Part shown: positions 37,277 to 46,676 of the stretch, one piece after another
Layout of the letters: each line of letters opens with the position of its first letter
How positions within the stretch are numbered: the stretch's first letter is position 1
From: Spongiimicrobium salis
Lineage (GTDB): Bacteria > Bacteroidota > Bacteroidia > Flavobacteriales > Flavobacteriaceae
NCBI RefSeq assembly: GCF_043678055.1
Contig: NZ_JBHEQA010000004.1
Location: 310,001-374,000 of the forward strand
Reading direction: 5' to 3'
DNA: 64,000 nucleotides
Translations under genes and position numbers: made by a program
The notes under the pieces: generated by a model
Database searches by the model: none
What the model saw: only the letters and a program-made list of their open reading frames with translations
Told to the model about the DNA's origin: nothing

Positions 37277-38164
37277 TTAAATGATAGCCGTAGCCATACG
37301 GGTCGTAATCTCTGCGAAATAGACATCCTCCAAAATGGCCGGACTTGCCTCGAAAGATGCATCGGGCTGTTGTTCATGATACACATGAATAACCGTTTTA
37401 CCTGCCTTTAAATGTGAAGAAATCACCTGTAATTCTGACTTATAGTCTTCCAATTCTTTTCGTTCAATGGACTTTTTCCAGATTTTCCCATTAACCCTTT
37501 GGGTCAATTCTTGCGGATTTCCCTGCGCCACCACTTCTCCTAAACAAATAATGGCCATATCGTTACAGAGATTGGAAATATCCTCCACGATATGGGTAGA
37601 TAAAATCACAATGGTATTCTCTCCAATCTCACTTAAAAGATTATGAAATCGCACGCGCTCCGCCGGATCTAAGCCTGCTGTAGGTTCGTCTACAATAATA
37701 AGTTCTGGTTCTCCAATGAGCGCTTGGGCGATTCCAAAGCGTTGCTTCATTCCCCCAGAATAGGTTCCCAAGTTTTTATTGCGGACATGCCACAAATTGG
37801 TTTTGGTCAATAAAGCTTCTACCAAATCCTTGCGTTCCCCTTTACTGGAAATTCCTTTCAATGAGGCAATGTGATCGAGCATTTTATAGGAACTTACTTT
37901 GGGGTACACTCCAAATTCTTGAGGCAAATACCCTAAAATCTGCCGTACTTGATCTTTGTCCCGGAGTACATCGATATCGCCCATTTGAACAGTTCCTGAA
38001 TCTGCCTCCTGCAAGGTAGCCAAAGTTCGCATTAGGGAAGATTTTCCCGCCCCATTGGGGCCTAGTAGCCCAAACATTCCCTTTGGAATCGTTAAACTTA
38101 CATCTTTCAATGCCTGTACGCCATTGGAATAGGTTTTGCTTAGGTTTTTGATCTCTAATGCCAT
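37277..38164 (-). CDS. ABC transporter ATP-binding protein (ABC-2 type)
   Basis: A 295-residue ATPase with Walker A GPNGAGKSS (about residues 35-43), signature YSGGMKQR (about 138-145), Walker B LIIVDEPTAGLDP (about 156-168) and switch STHIVED. The C-terminal 70 residues are a linker typical of bacitracin/YhaQ-like ABC-2 ATPases. It precedes the permease/M1 fusion by 31 bases on the same strand and is therefore its probable partner. Confidence 0.92.
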   Translation of the reverse strand: MALEIKNLSKTYSNGVQALKDVSLTIPKGMFGLLGPNGAGKSSLMRTLATLQEADSGTVQMGDIDVLRDKDQVRQILGYLPQEFGVYPKVSSYKMLDHIASLKGISSKGERKDLVEALLTKTNLWHVRNKNLGTYSGGMKQRFGIAQALIGEPELIIVDEPTAGLDPAERVRFHNLLSEIGENTIVILSTHIVEDISNLCNDMAIICLGEVVAQGNPQELTQRVNGKIWKKSIERKELEDYKSELQVISSHLKAGKTVIHVYHEQQPDASFEASPAILEDVYFAEITTRMATAII

Positions 38165-38239
38165 TACATTTGGTTTTTGATTATGATTCTTAGACTAATT
38201 TGGTCTTCTATTGTTACACTATCTTGTTATAAATTTAAT

Positions 38240-40414
38240 TTACTCCCCGGGATGATAGGTTTTTTGTGCTCTTTTTTCCACATCTTCCCTGTAGAAAGGG
38301 ACCTCTTTAAATTGGATATCTGCATAAGGCTGTGCTTGGTCATCAAAATGTGGGGAATTGGGGTCTCCACTCTGTCCTCCGGCCAGCATACTTTTGGCTT
38401 GGACTTTATCTCCAAACTCAACCACGGCAACAAAGCTATTTCCTCGAGTGCCATACATTTTTTTGGTGTTATTGGTATACCGCTCCCCGTAGGCGGCCAA
38501 AGCTCCCCAACGACCCGAAGCCAAACCTACTGCAATACTGGGCGCATTATCGTCAAATGCTTGGCGGATATCCCCATTCAATCTTTGATAGCGATTGACC
38601 TCTCCCCAAGGCATTTCCCAAGTCCCAAAATCTGCTTTTAATTTTAGGAGGACTGCGGTAAAGATATTTCGTTTCTCTTCATCGGGAGAATCAGAACCCC
38701 AGTATTCCACCAACTGCATAGGGGTATAGCCTTCAATTCTTTGCCCCGATCGGTAGTATTCCGTACCATAATAATGGGCCAAAGTCATGGCAATAGATGT
38801 TTTGGATGTTCTGTAATCCCACGCTTTAAGTACTTCCAATGGTCTTTTGAACTCAGCTCCAAGAGTTGTGGGCGTATTTTCGTAGGCCTTCAATAATCCG
38901 GGAATCAACTTTTCAAAGGCTGGCAAATACGGATCATGAGCCAAGGCAATAAGATTATCCAGTGTATAGCCACTCCTGCCTGTTAAAAGTTCAATGGCAT
39001 GGACGCCCCTATAATTTTCACGATCAATAGACATATAATTAGGGTAATCCGCTTTCTTGGGACTAAATTCCAGAGCGGCCGTAAAAGGTGTTGAATTGCA
39101 ATTTTGCAGCCATCCATTTTCAGGATTTAAAAGGGTGATGGACTCGTCCACCGTATGTAAGCCCTTCCAATCTGTTGCCGGATCACTCCCATCTACAGGT
39201 TTGGTATAATCAAATTTGGTATCCCGCACCGGAATAAAGTTTCCATGCCAGTACCCTATATTCCCTTCTGCATCTGCATAAACGGTATTGTTGGAAGAAT
39301 TTGTTCGAATATCCATCATTTCACGAAAACCCTGATACCCCGCTTGTTTGGTTCTCGTATACGATTGTTCTAAAGCCTTAACAGGTTCCCACATCATAGC
39401 GGAAGCTGTCCATTGTCCATCGGCCAAATGTGTAATAGGACCATGATGGGTACGATGCATGGGAAAAGTCTTCTCTTTCATGGCATCCCCATCTTTATAC
39501 TTCAGTGTGACTTCCGATGTTTCCACAGCACGGAGTTCTTCTCCATATTGGTAGAACAATTTTCCATCCATCTCCACAATGCTTTCCTTAAATTCATCAA
39601 TTACATCGGTATAGGTCGATGTGTGCATCCAGCCTGTTTTTTCGTTGAAGCCTTGATAAATGAAAAACTGCCCCCATGTAACAGCACCATACGCATTAAG
39701 GCCTTCTTCACTCACGGCATGCACCTCTCCTCTAAAATAAAATGAGGTATGCGGATTAATCAGGAGCATGGCATTTCCCGATTCGGTCAATTTCCCAGAA
39801 ATGGCAATTCCATTGGATCCTTGTGGCTCCATAGCCTCTTCTTTCTTTTTCATTGTTGCCTCCTCCATTTTGGGCACTTCCATACCACTTTCATAAAAAG
39901 CTTTTATTTTCCGGGTTCGGATACGCTCAATATCCCCACCTATAGAACCTTCGCTAAAGTACATGGGCATCCACGGTTCAAAATGCGTCAATAATCTCGG
40001 TTTTACTTCCGGGTGGGTCTTCAAATAGTAATTAATGCCATCGGCAAAGGCAACGCATAATTCCTTTAGCCAATCCGGACTTTTCTCATAATTTTGGATG
40101 GCTTCTTCTTCCGTCATAAACAATTTTGCCCGAAGATCACTATACAAGGCTTCCTCTCCTTCAACCTCGGCCAACCTTCCCGTAGCCCATATGTAATTTT
40201 GTTCCACGCGATTAAAGTCGTCTTCACATTGCGCATATAAGAGTCCAAATACAGCATCGGCATCTGTTTTTCCATAAATATGGGGGACTCCAAAATCATC
40301 TCGGATGATCGTAGTGTTCTCGGCATGTGTTTTCCAGCGATTCTCTTCAGAATCTGACTTTTCGGTGGCACAAGAAGCCAATCCCAATAGTAAAAACAGG
40401 GGTAAGAATTTCAT
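38240..40414 (-). CDS. Penicillin-acylase-family (Ntn hydrolase) lipoprotein
   Basis: A 724-residue protein with lipoprotein signal (lipobox LASC, Cys15) and the acylase fold. The catalytic nucleophile is Ser200 in GSNGIAISG, after an autoprocessing linker rich in Lys and Glu (about 170-198). The large subunit continues with LINPHTSFYF and other conserved pieces (YADAEGNIGYWHGNF). Members hydrolyse amide bonds such as acyl-homoserine lactones or beta-lactams; substrate cannot be fixed here. It follows the ABC/M1 gene pair on the same strand but is 75 bases upstream of the ATPase and probably has its own promoter. A quorum-quenching or peptide-processing role is an open possibility. Confidence 0.85.
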   Translation of the reverse strand: MKFLPLFLLLGLASCATEKSDSEENRWKTHAENTTIIRDDFGVPHIYGKTDADAVFGLLYAQCEDDFNRVEQNYIWATGRLAEVEGEEALYSDLRAKLFMTEEEAIQNYEKSPDWLKELCVAFADGINYYLKTHPEVKPRLLTHFEPWMPMYFSEGSIGGDIERIRTRKIKAFYESGMEVPKMEEATMKKKEEAMEPQGSNGIAISGKLTESGNAMLLINPHTSFYFRGEVHAVSEEGLNAYGAVTWGQFFIYQGFNEKTGWMHTSTYTDVIDEFKESIVEMDGKLFYQYGEELRAVETSEVTLKYKDGDAMKEKTFPMHRTHHGPITHLADGQWTASAMMWEPVKALEQSYTRTKQAGYQGFREMMDIRTNSSNNTVYADAEGNIGYWHGNFIPVRDTKFDYTKPVDGSDPATDWKGLHTVDESITLLNPENGWLQNCNSTPFTAALEFSPKKADYPNYMSIDRENYRGVHAIELLTGRSGYTLDNLIALAHDPYLPAFEKLIPGLLKAYENTPTTLGAEFKRPLEVLKAWDYRTSKTSIAMTLAHYYGTEYYRSGQRIEGYTPMQLVEYWGSDSPDEEKRNIFTAVLLKLKADFGTWEMPWGEVNRYQRLNGDIRQAFDDNAPSIAVGLASGRWGALAAYGERYTNNTKKMYGTRGNSFVAVVEFGDKVQAKSMLAGGQSGDPNSPHFDDQAQPYADIQFKEVPFYREDVEKRAQKTYHPGE

Positions 40415-40575
40415 AAGGTTAAATTTAATTAAGTATCCATAACGATTTCATTCTGTGAATGTAGTAATCCAGTTACTGAAATGCTAATTTTGAAATAAAA
40501 AGCTGAAAATTTTAAGATATTCGCATTGGTAGAAATGAAAATCAAAATCTTTTCTTCATCCACTCGCGAAACCAA

Positions 40576-40583
40576 TATCTTTG
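40576..40583 (+). promoter_or_regulatory. Putative -7 box for the ABC exporter gene
   Basis: TATCTTTG fits TAnnTTTG exactly, 41 bases before the ATG at 40625. No clear -33 TTG was found at normal spacing, so confidence is low. The stretch between 40415 and 40624 is the divergent promoter region shared with the acylase gene. Confidence 0.4.
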
Positions 40584-40624
40584 TTGTTTTACGATTTGTT
40601 TACAACTCCTATTAAATTTCTGTT

Positions 40625-42361
40625 ATGGCCGAGAAGAGAGTCAGTATATATTCCGCCTTTAAAACTATTATTTGGCCGAGACGCAACCTTGTATTTATTG
40701 GCCTTCTCCTAATTGTTATTGGAAAAGCGGCTAGTTTTGTTACACCCTTTGCTTCAAAATACCTTATTGATGATGTCATCGCCAACAAGAATGTAGACAT
40801 GCTCAAAGTACTGGTAGTAGCCGTAATCGTAGCTATTTTAATCCAAGCAATAACTTCTTTTTTATTAACTCGAATTTTAAGTGTTCAAGCACAGTTTTTG
40901 ATTTCGGAACTCCGTTCGCAAGTCCAAAAAAAGGTGTTGTCCCTTCCCATTCGTTTTTTTGACAATACAAAATCGGGTGCTCTAGTTTCTAGGATAATGA
41001 GTGACGTGGAAGGGGTACGCAATTTAATCGGTACCGGCCTGGTGCAATTGGTAGGAGGAACCATAACCGCCCTAGTTTCTTTAGTTATTCTCCTGACCAT
41101 TAGCCCTACGATGACCCTATTTACTTTTGTGCCATTGGCCATCTTTGGCATTATTGCCCTCAAAGCCTTCAAAATCATACGACCTATTTTCAGAAATCGA
41201 GGAAAAATCAATGCCGAAGTCAAAGGTAGGCTAACCGAAACTTTAGGAGGTATCCGAGTAATCAAAGGATTTAATGCAGAAACCCAGGAATATAAAATTT
41301 TTGAAAAAGGAGTCGATGAACTCTTCCAGAATGTAAAAAAGAGTTTAACCACTACCGCTTTTATGACCAGCTCTGCAACTTTTCTCATTGGAGTGGCTAC
41401 AACCGGAGTTATGGGATATGGAGGTTATAAGATTATACAGGGGGAATTGACCATAGGAGATTTTTTATTGTTCACGGTACTTCTAGCACAAATGATCGCC
41501 CCAATTGTCCAAATGAGCAATATTGGGAGTCAGTTTACCGAAGCGTTGGCAGGCTTGGACCGTACGGAAGAACTCATGAACATGGTGCCCGAAGCTGAAG
41601 AGGCTGATCGTACCTTGGCCTTGGAAGATATTCATGGCGATATTAGCTTTAAGGAAGTTTCCTTTGCTTATGAAGAGGACAAAGAGGTACTGCACCATAT
41701 TAGTTTTGAGGCAAATTCAGGAGATGTTATTGCCCTTGTGGGCAGTTCGGGCTCTGGAAAATCTACCATTGCCGGCTTGGCCGCTACTTTTTTAAATCCG
41801 CGTTCCGGTACCATTACCATAGATGGCAAAGATTTGTCCAAAGTACAATTGGGAAGTTACCGGCAACATTTGGGCGTCGTATTACAAGACGAGTTTCTCT
41901 TTGAAGGAAGTATTCGGGAAAACATATTGTTCCCAAGACCCAATGCCAGTGAAGAAGAACTACAAAATGCGATCAAAGCTGCTTATGTAGACGAATTTAC
42001 GGATCGTTTTGAAGAAGGTTTGGATACCTTAATCGGGGAACGGGGGATAAAATTATCAGGTGGGCAACGCCAGCGCATTGCCATTGCCCGAGCCATTCTT
42101 GCCAATCCTAAAATTCTGATTTTGGACGAAGCTACTTCAAATCTGGATACGGAAAGTGAAGCCTTAATTCAAAAAAGTTTGGCCGAACTGACCAAGGGAA
42201 GGACCACCTTTGTGATTGCCCACCGCTTAAGCACCATTAGAAAGGCCAATCAGATTTTGGTCATCGAAAATGGGAGCATTGCAGAACAAGGCACGCATGA
42301 CACCCTTATTGCCAAGGAAGGTCGATACTACAATCTATTTACGTACCAAGCAAGAATTTAA
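40625..42361 (+). CDS. ABC exporter with fused membrane and ATPase domains (MsbA-like)
   Basis: A 578-residue half-transporter: six transmembrane helices in residues about 20-310 followed by an ATPase domain. Walker A GSSGSGKST (about 377-385), signature LSGGQRQRI (about 477-485), Walker B ILILDEATS (about 497-505) and the H-loop VIAHRLS are intact. It would act as a homodimer exporting lipid or peptide-like compounds. No partner gene is adjacent; it is divergent from the acylase. Substrate unknown. Confidence 0.92.
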   Translation: MAEKRVSIYSAFKTIIWPRRNLVFIGLLLIVIGKAASFVTPFASKYLIDDVIANKNVDMLKVLVVAVIVAILIQAITSFLLTRILSVQAQFLISELRSQVQKKVLSLPIRFFDNTKSGALVSRIMSDVEGVRNLIGTGLVQLVGGTITALVSLVILLTISPTMTLFTFVPLAIFGIIALKAFKIIRPIFRNRGKINAEVKGRLTETLGGIRVIKGFNAETQEYKIFEKGVDELFQNVKKSLTTTAFMTSSATFLIGVATTGVMGYGGYKIIQGELTIGDFLLFTVLLAQMIAPIVQMSNIGSQFTEALAGLDRTEELMNMVPEAEEADRTLALEDIHGDISFKEVSFAYEEDKEVLHHISFEANSGDVIALVGSSGSGKSTIAGLAATFLNPRSGTITIDGKDLSKVQLGSYRQHLGVVLQDEFLFEGSIRENILFPRPNASEEELQNAIKAAYVDEFTDRFEEGLDTLIGERGIKLSGGQRQRIAIARAILANPKILILDEATSNLDTESEALIQKSLAELTKGRTTFVIAHRLSTIRKANQILVIENGSIAEQGTHDTLIAKEGRYYNLFTYQARI

Positions 42362-42405
42362 ATCACGTACAAGACCTATACTTGGGCTTTACCTCATCTC
42401 TTAAA

Positions 42406-42439
42406 ACTATATTTATAGTAATATAACTATTTTTATAGT
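42406..42439. promoter_or_regulatory. Twin BlaI-type operators upstream of the blaI-blaR1 pair
   Basis: Two 14-bp inverted repeats sit exactly 20 bp apart: ACTATATTTATAGT (42406-42419) and ACTATTTTTATAGT (42426-42439). They lie 31-65 bases before the BlaI start. BlaI/MecI repressors bind such short dyads, so autoregulation is likely. Binding by this protein is inferred, not shown. Confidence 0.65.
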
Positions 42440-42470
42440 CATAGATCAAAAATTTGATTATCTTCGCCTT

Positions 42471-42854
42471 ATGAAAGACTTGACAAAAGCAGAAGAGCAG
42501 GTGATGAAATACCTTTGGAATTTAGAGCATGCCTTTCTTAAAGACATTGTGGAACAATTTCCGGAACCCAGACCTGCATATACCACTATCTCTACCGTCA
42601 TCCGAGTGTTAGTGAAGAAAAAATTTGTGCATTTCAGAACTCATGGAAAAGTACATGAATACTACCCTTTAATTTCTAAAGACAGCTATTTCAAGGGACA
42701 TTTCAAAGCTGTAGTGCGCGATTTTTTTAGCGGTTCTATGAGTAAGTTTGCCCTTTTCTTTACCAAAGACGAAGACCTCAGTCTTACCGAGTTGGAACAA
42801 ATGAAATTAATGATCGATGAAAAAATAGATCGCTTAAAAGAGGAAAATGACTGA
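42471..42854 (+). CDS. BlaI/MecI-family transcriptional repressor
   Basis: A 127-residue winged-helix protein with the family's N-terminal LTKAEEQVMKYLW segment, recognition region RPAYTTISTVIRVLVKK (about 33-49) and a C-terminal dimerisation helix. It has no other domain. Family repressors are cleaved when the paired M56 sensor is triggered. The stop overlaps the downstream BlaR1 gene by 8 bases. Twin palindromes lie just upstream. Confidence 0.92.
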   Translation: MKDLTKAEEQVMKYLWNLEHAFLKDIVEQFPEPRPAYTTISTVIRVLVKKKFVHFRTHGKVHEYYPLISKDSYFKGHFKAVVRDFFSGSMSKFALFFTKDEDLSLTELEQMKLMIDEKIDRLKEEND

Positions 42855-44211
42855 TCTTCTCACCTATTTTTTTCATAGCAGTATGGTATTCTCCATACTT
42901 TACCTTTTTTTCCGTCTTTTTTTACAGCAACTCACCTTTCATCATACCAATCGGTGGGTACTACTTGCTATAATACCTTTGGCTTTAGGCCTTCCATTAA
43001 TACAAGCGTTTTTTCCGCTGGTCACCCTTTCATACCCCGATCCGGAAATTCCGATATTTACGGAACAATTCTTTAGCGGTACTTCAACACTAAAGGCCGT
43101 TCCATTATCGGAAGATGCCGTTTTTAAGCATAACTATCCTCTATACATCTTTGGAATATATGTTCTTGGGGTGCTGTGGCATAGCATACGTTTTATACAA
43201 AGCTTGCTTCATGTACGATCTTTACGTCAAAATTCGGAAATGGTTTCTACGGATGGGGTTCATTTTCTTTTGGCCGATGTCCCCACTATTTTTTCTTGTT
43301 TCCATTGGATTTTTATTCCTAAAAAAAACCAAGGGGTTTATAACTCAAACATCATTGAACATGAAAAAGTTCATGTTCGCCTAAAGCATTCCAGGGACTT
43401 AATTTTAAGTGAACTATACGCCATTGTATTTTGGTACAATCCGCTAGTCTATTTATTTAAAAAGTCATTGAAAGCTATCCATGAATTTCAGGCAGACCAT
43501 GCTGTAGTGCAACAGACCCAGGATAAGATTGCCTACTTAACCTTATTGAAAACCCATATTTCCAATATACACACCAGTACCTTATATAGTAATTTTCATC
43601 AACCCATTATTAAAAAACGAATAGACATGATTACAAAAAAGAATTCCCCATCAACAAATGTATTACGCTATAGCATCCTGCTTCCGCTCATTATTTTCTT
43701 TGTAATGGCTTTCCGTACGGCCGAACCTGAAAAAATTGTACTTCCTGCTGCTATAGAAAATTCATCTTTTGATACTGTGCCCCATGAAGTCGCCTCCCTT
43801 GATGCCTTGCCCAATTTTATATTTCCTATAGAAAATAGCACTCCAGAAAATATTACTTCCCCCTTTGGTCAGCGAAAGAAAGACCCCATACGGAAGAAAC
43901 CCATTTTTCATCGAGGTATCGATGTTCGTGCCAAAAGTGGTACACCTATCATTGCCGTTGCCGATGGTGTTGTAACCTATGCCGCACTAAAAGGGGATTG
44001 GGGCAACCTCATCCATATACGACACAGTGACGGGTATGAAACAGCCTATGCCCACTTAAAGGGCTTCGCAGTGAAAGCGAACGAAAAAGTAAAAAAAGGA
44101 GCAATCATTGGTTATGTGGGCAATACAGGAGCATCATTAGGACCACATTTACATTTTGAAATCAAAAAAGACCAGAAACCTGTAGATCCCATGTCCTTTT
44201 TTGACCAATAG
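42847..44211 (+). CDS. BlaR1-type M56 sensor protease fused to an M23 endopeptidase
   Basis: A 454-residue protein. The N-terminal part has four hydrophobic segments and the M56 gluzincin motif HEKVH (His172, Glu173, His176), followed by an HEFQADH segment. Residues about 275-300 form a further span. The C-terminal part (about 330-452) is an M23/LytM domain with HRGID (His355, Asp359) and GPHLHFEI (His434-His436), replacing the penicillin-binding sensor of classical BlaR1. It should sense cell-wall change through, or act on, peptidoglycan. It is translationally coupled to BlaI (8-base overlap). Targets of the BlaI it controls are not visible here apart from itself. Confidence 0.88.
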   Translation: MTDLLTYFFHSSMVFSILYLFFRLFLQQLTFHHTNRWVLLAIIPLALGLPLIQAFFPLVTLSYPDPEIPIFTEQFFSGTSTLKAVPLSEDAVFKHNYPLYIFGIYVLGVLWHSIRFIQSLLHVRSLRQNSEMVSTDGVHFLLADVPTIFSCFHWIFIPKKNQGVYNSNIIEHEKVHVRLKHSRDLILSELYAIVFWYNPLVYLFKKSLKAIHEFQADHAVVQQTQDKIAYLTLLKTHISNIHTSTLYSNFHQPIIKKRIDMITKKNSPSTNVLRYSILLPLIIFFVMAFRTAEPEKIVLPAAIENSSFDTVPHEVASLDALPNFIFPIENSTPENITSPFGQRKKDPIRKKPIFHRGIDVRAKSGTPIIAVADGVVTYAALKGDWGNLIHIRHSDGYETAYAHLKGFAVKANEKVKKGAIIGYVGNTGASLGPHLHFEIKKDQKPVDPMSFFDQ

Positions 44212-44234
44212 ATTTACCCCATCAACCTTTTGCG

Positions 44235-45362
44235 ATGCGAGACACAAGCGCTTCTAGAAATATAGGTGTCGATGTTTTAAGAGGAATGGCCATTCTTATG
44301 GTCATCCTTTTACATTTAAACCTAAAGGTTCCCTTTAAAGAGACCTATTTGGGAGCACTACTTCCCAAAAAATGGTATTCTTTATTTTTTTGGAGTGGTT
44401 TTTATGGTGTAGCCATGTTCTTTGTAATTTCGGGCTATCTCATTACAAATTCTGCCATACAAAAATGGGGAAATTTACCCAAGATGTCCATAAAACACTT
44501 CTATTTGATGCGCTTTGCCCGCATCATCCCTTTATTGACTGGCTTACTCCTAGTGTTGAGCATTCTCCATCTCTCAGGGGTGCCAGGATTCATTTTAAAT
44601 CCCGAAAAAACTTCATTGATCAGAGCTCTTTTCGCAGCATTGACCTTTCATTTTAATTGGTTGGAAATTCAGGTGGGGTACCTTCCTGCCAATTGGGACA
44701 TTTTGTGGTCTCTATCCATTGAAGAAGTGTTCTACCTCTTCTTTCCAGTGCTCTGTATTTTCTGTAGAAAAGAATGGCATTTTGTGGTGCTGGTCAGCAT
44801 ATTTTTTATCGTATCGCCCTGGGCAAGAACACAGCTGTTCCCGGGAAATGAGTTGGGCGATAGAAATCACTTGGCCTACATCGATGCCATAGCCATAGGC
44901 TGTATGACAGCTTTGCTTGCCCATAGGGTAAAGATTCCCAAGAAAATTGGGGTTGGCCTGCTTACAGTAGGCTGGATTTTTATCACCTTCATCCTATTTT
45001 TTAGAAGAACAACCTATCAATGGGGACTCACTAAAAATGGACTCTACATCACTGTTCTGGCTATTGGGGTAGGTCTCGTCCTCTTATGGATGCATTCTCG
45101 TCACCAATCCAAAAAACAAGTCCATTATCCCATTTTTAGATGGTTGGAGCACTTGGGAAAACATAGTTATGAGATTTATCTCACTCACATGTTTGTTATT
45201 ATTTCTCTAGTAGCCCTATTTAAAAGCTGGGATTTATCGCAGTTTTGGATTACACCATTGTATCTTTTAACCATTGTCTTTTCATTACTCTTGGGCAAAG
45301 CTATTGCCCGTTATTTTACAAATCCGATCAATAGATGGTTACGAAAAAAATGGATTCCTTAA
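44235..45362 (+). CDS. Acyltransferase 3 family membrane protein
   Basis: A 375-residue protein with about ten hydrophobic segments. The N-terminus GVDVLRGMAILMVILLH (residues 8-24) and VISGYLITNSA (about 63-73) are typical of the acyltransferase-3/OafA family, which O-acylates surface polysaccharide or lipid. It begins 23 bases after the BlaR1-M23 gene and probably belongs to the same unit, which suggests a cell-envelope response including glycan acylation; this is inference. Confidence 0.85.
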   Translation: MRDTSASRNIGVDVLRGMAILMVILLHLNLKVPFKETYLGALLPKKWYSLFFWSGFYGVAMFFVISGYLITNSAIQKWGNLPKMSIKHFYLMRFARIIPLLTGLLLVLSILHLSGVPGFILNPEKTSLIRALFAALTFHFNWLEIQVGYLPANWDILWSLSIEEVFYLFFPVLCIFCRKEWHFVVLVSIFFIVSPWARTQLFPGNELGDRNHLAYIDAIAIGCMTALLAHRVKIPKKIGVGLLTVGWIFITFILFFRRTTYQWGLTKNGLYITVLAIGVGLVLLWMHSRHQSKKQVHYPIFRWLEHLGKHSYEIYLTHMFVIISLVALFKSWDLSQFWITPLYLLTIVFSLLLGKAIARYFTNPINRWLRKKWIP

Positions 45363-45512
45363 ATACGCAATCGTTATAGTTGTACTACTCCATTATTTTA
45401 ATAGGAAAACCTACTTTTTAATTTGGCAATCCTAGAAATATATTCCTAATTTGCGGGAAGGCCGCTCCCTTTTCAGGAGGCAATTCAATTTTTCAAATTA
45501 AAAGTAGTACCC

Positions 45513-46568
45513 ATGAGAATCCCTATTGCAGTTCTTTCTTTCATCAGTGTATTTTTGTTCCATAGCTTTGCTCCTAGTGACGTTGATATATCCCTGGATC
45601 CTCCAAAAAAAATGAAGGCGCTCATCGTTGAAGGCCAAAACAATCATTTCATATGGCCAAAAACCACCTTGATGATGAAAGATTATTTGGAACAGACTGG
45701 CATGTTCGAGGTAGATATCATGCGTACCTCCTACATTTGGGCAGGTGCTAATTACTATGCTCCAGAGGTAAATGAAGCTATTATCTATTTCAATAATCAC
45801 TATAGTGAGGGAAGGGATAAAGGCACAGAAATTTTAGCAGACCCCAAAGCGGACCCCAACTTTAATCCTAATTTTGAGCAATACGATGTGGTCATTTCCA
45901 ATATGGGGGAGCGAAGTGCCCCATGGCCTGCGCAAACAAAGAAAAATTTTGAAAAATACATGGCCAACGGTGGCGGACTAGTTGTCGTACACGCTGCCAA
46001 TAACCCCTGGGGCGATTGGGATGAGTTTAATAAAATGATCGGGCTTGGAGCTTGGGGAGATAGAGATATCAATAGTGGCCCTTATGTATATTATGACGAC
46101 CAAGGAAATATACAACGCGACGGTTCCGATGGTATTTGCGCTTCCCATGGACCACAATACGAATTTGCCTTGGAAACTAGGAATGCAACACACCCCATTA
46201 TGAAGGGACTCCCCACAACTTGGTTACACGCCAAGGATGAATTGTATGACCGTATGCGGGGGCCTGCAGAAAATATGACTGTCTTGGCTACGGCCTACTC
46301 CGATGTAGAAAAAAACGGACCTCCCTGGAATCCTTCCGTAAAAGGTACAGGCAGACACGAGCCTATGCTAATGACCGTAAATTATGGCAAGGGAAAGATT
46401 TTCCATACGGCCCTTGGGCATTGGGATTACTCTATGGAATGTGTTGGCTTTATTACTACCTTCCAACGCGGATCAGAGTGGGTTGCCACAGGAAAGGTTA
46501 CTCAGGAAATCCCCCAAGATTTTCCAACAAAAGACAAAGGAAGTTCCCGGAAATGGAAACAACAATAA
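45513..46568 (+). CDS. Secreted ThuA-domain protein
   Basis: A 351-residue protein with a signal peptide (MRIPIAVLSFISVFLFHSFA) and a ThuA/class I glutaminase-like fold (residues about 32-320). Features include ALIVEGQNNH, WVVVHAANN-like GLVVVHAANNPWGDWDEF and GRHEPMLMTVNYGKGKIFHTALGHWDYS. ThuA proteins are associated with sugar metabolism, often next to oxidoreductases, but the enzymatic role is poorly known. It is a single-gene unit with its own rho-independent terminator 13 bases downstream of the stop. Confidence 0.85.
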   Translation: MRIPIAVLSFISVFLFHSFAPSDVDISLDPPKKMKALIVEGQNNHFIWPKTTLMMKDYLEQTGMFEVDIMRTSYIWAGANYYAPEVNEAIIYFNNHYSEGRDKGTEILADPKADPNFNPNFEQYDVVISNMGERSAPWPAQTKKNFEKYMANGGGLVVVHAANNPWGDWDEFNKMIGLGAWGDRDINSGPYVYYDDQGNIQRDGSDGICASHGPQYEFALETRNATHPIMKGLPTTWLHAKDELYDRMRGPAENMTVLATAYSDVEKNGPPWNPSVKGTGRHEPMLMTVNYGKGKIFHTALGHWDYSMECVGFITTFQRGSEWVATGKVTQEIPQDFPTKDKGSSRKWKQQ

Positions 46569-46581
46569 AAATGATATCACA

Positions 46582-46614
46582 AAAAAGGCCCTTCAGAAAT
46601 TGAAGGGCCTTTTT
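46582..46614 (+). terminator. Rho-independent terminator after the ThuA gene
   Basis: A perfect 14-bp stem (AAAAAGGCCCTTCA / TGAAGGGCCTTTTT) with a 5-base loop, GC-rich at the top, ending in a T run. It starts 13 bases after the ThuA stop codon. The A-tract on the left arm would also let it work in the other direction. Confidence 0.9.
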
Positions 46615-46676
46615 ATCTTATCCTTAATGAAGTACAAAGTTATTCGTTATATTTAAAATTATCTTTTGTACTTTTT

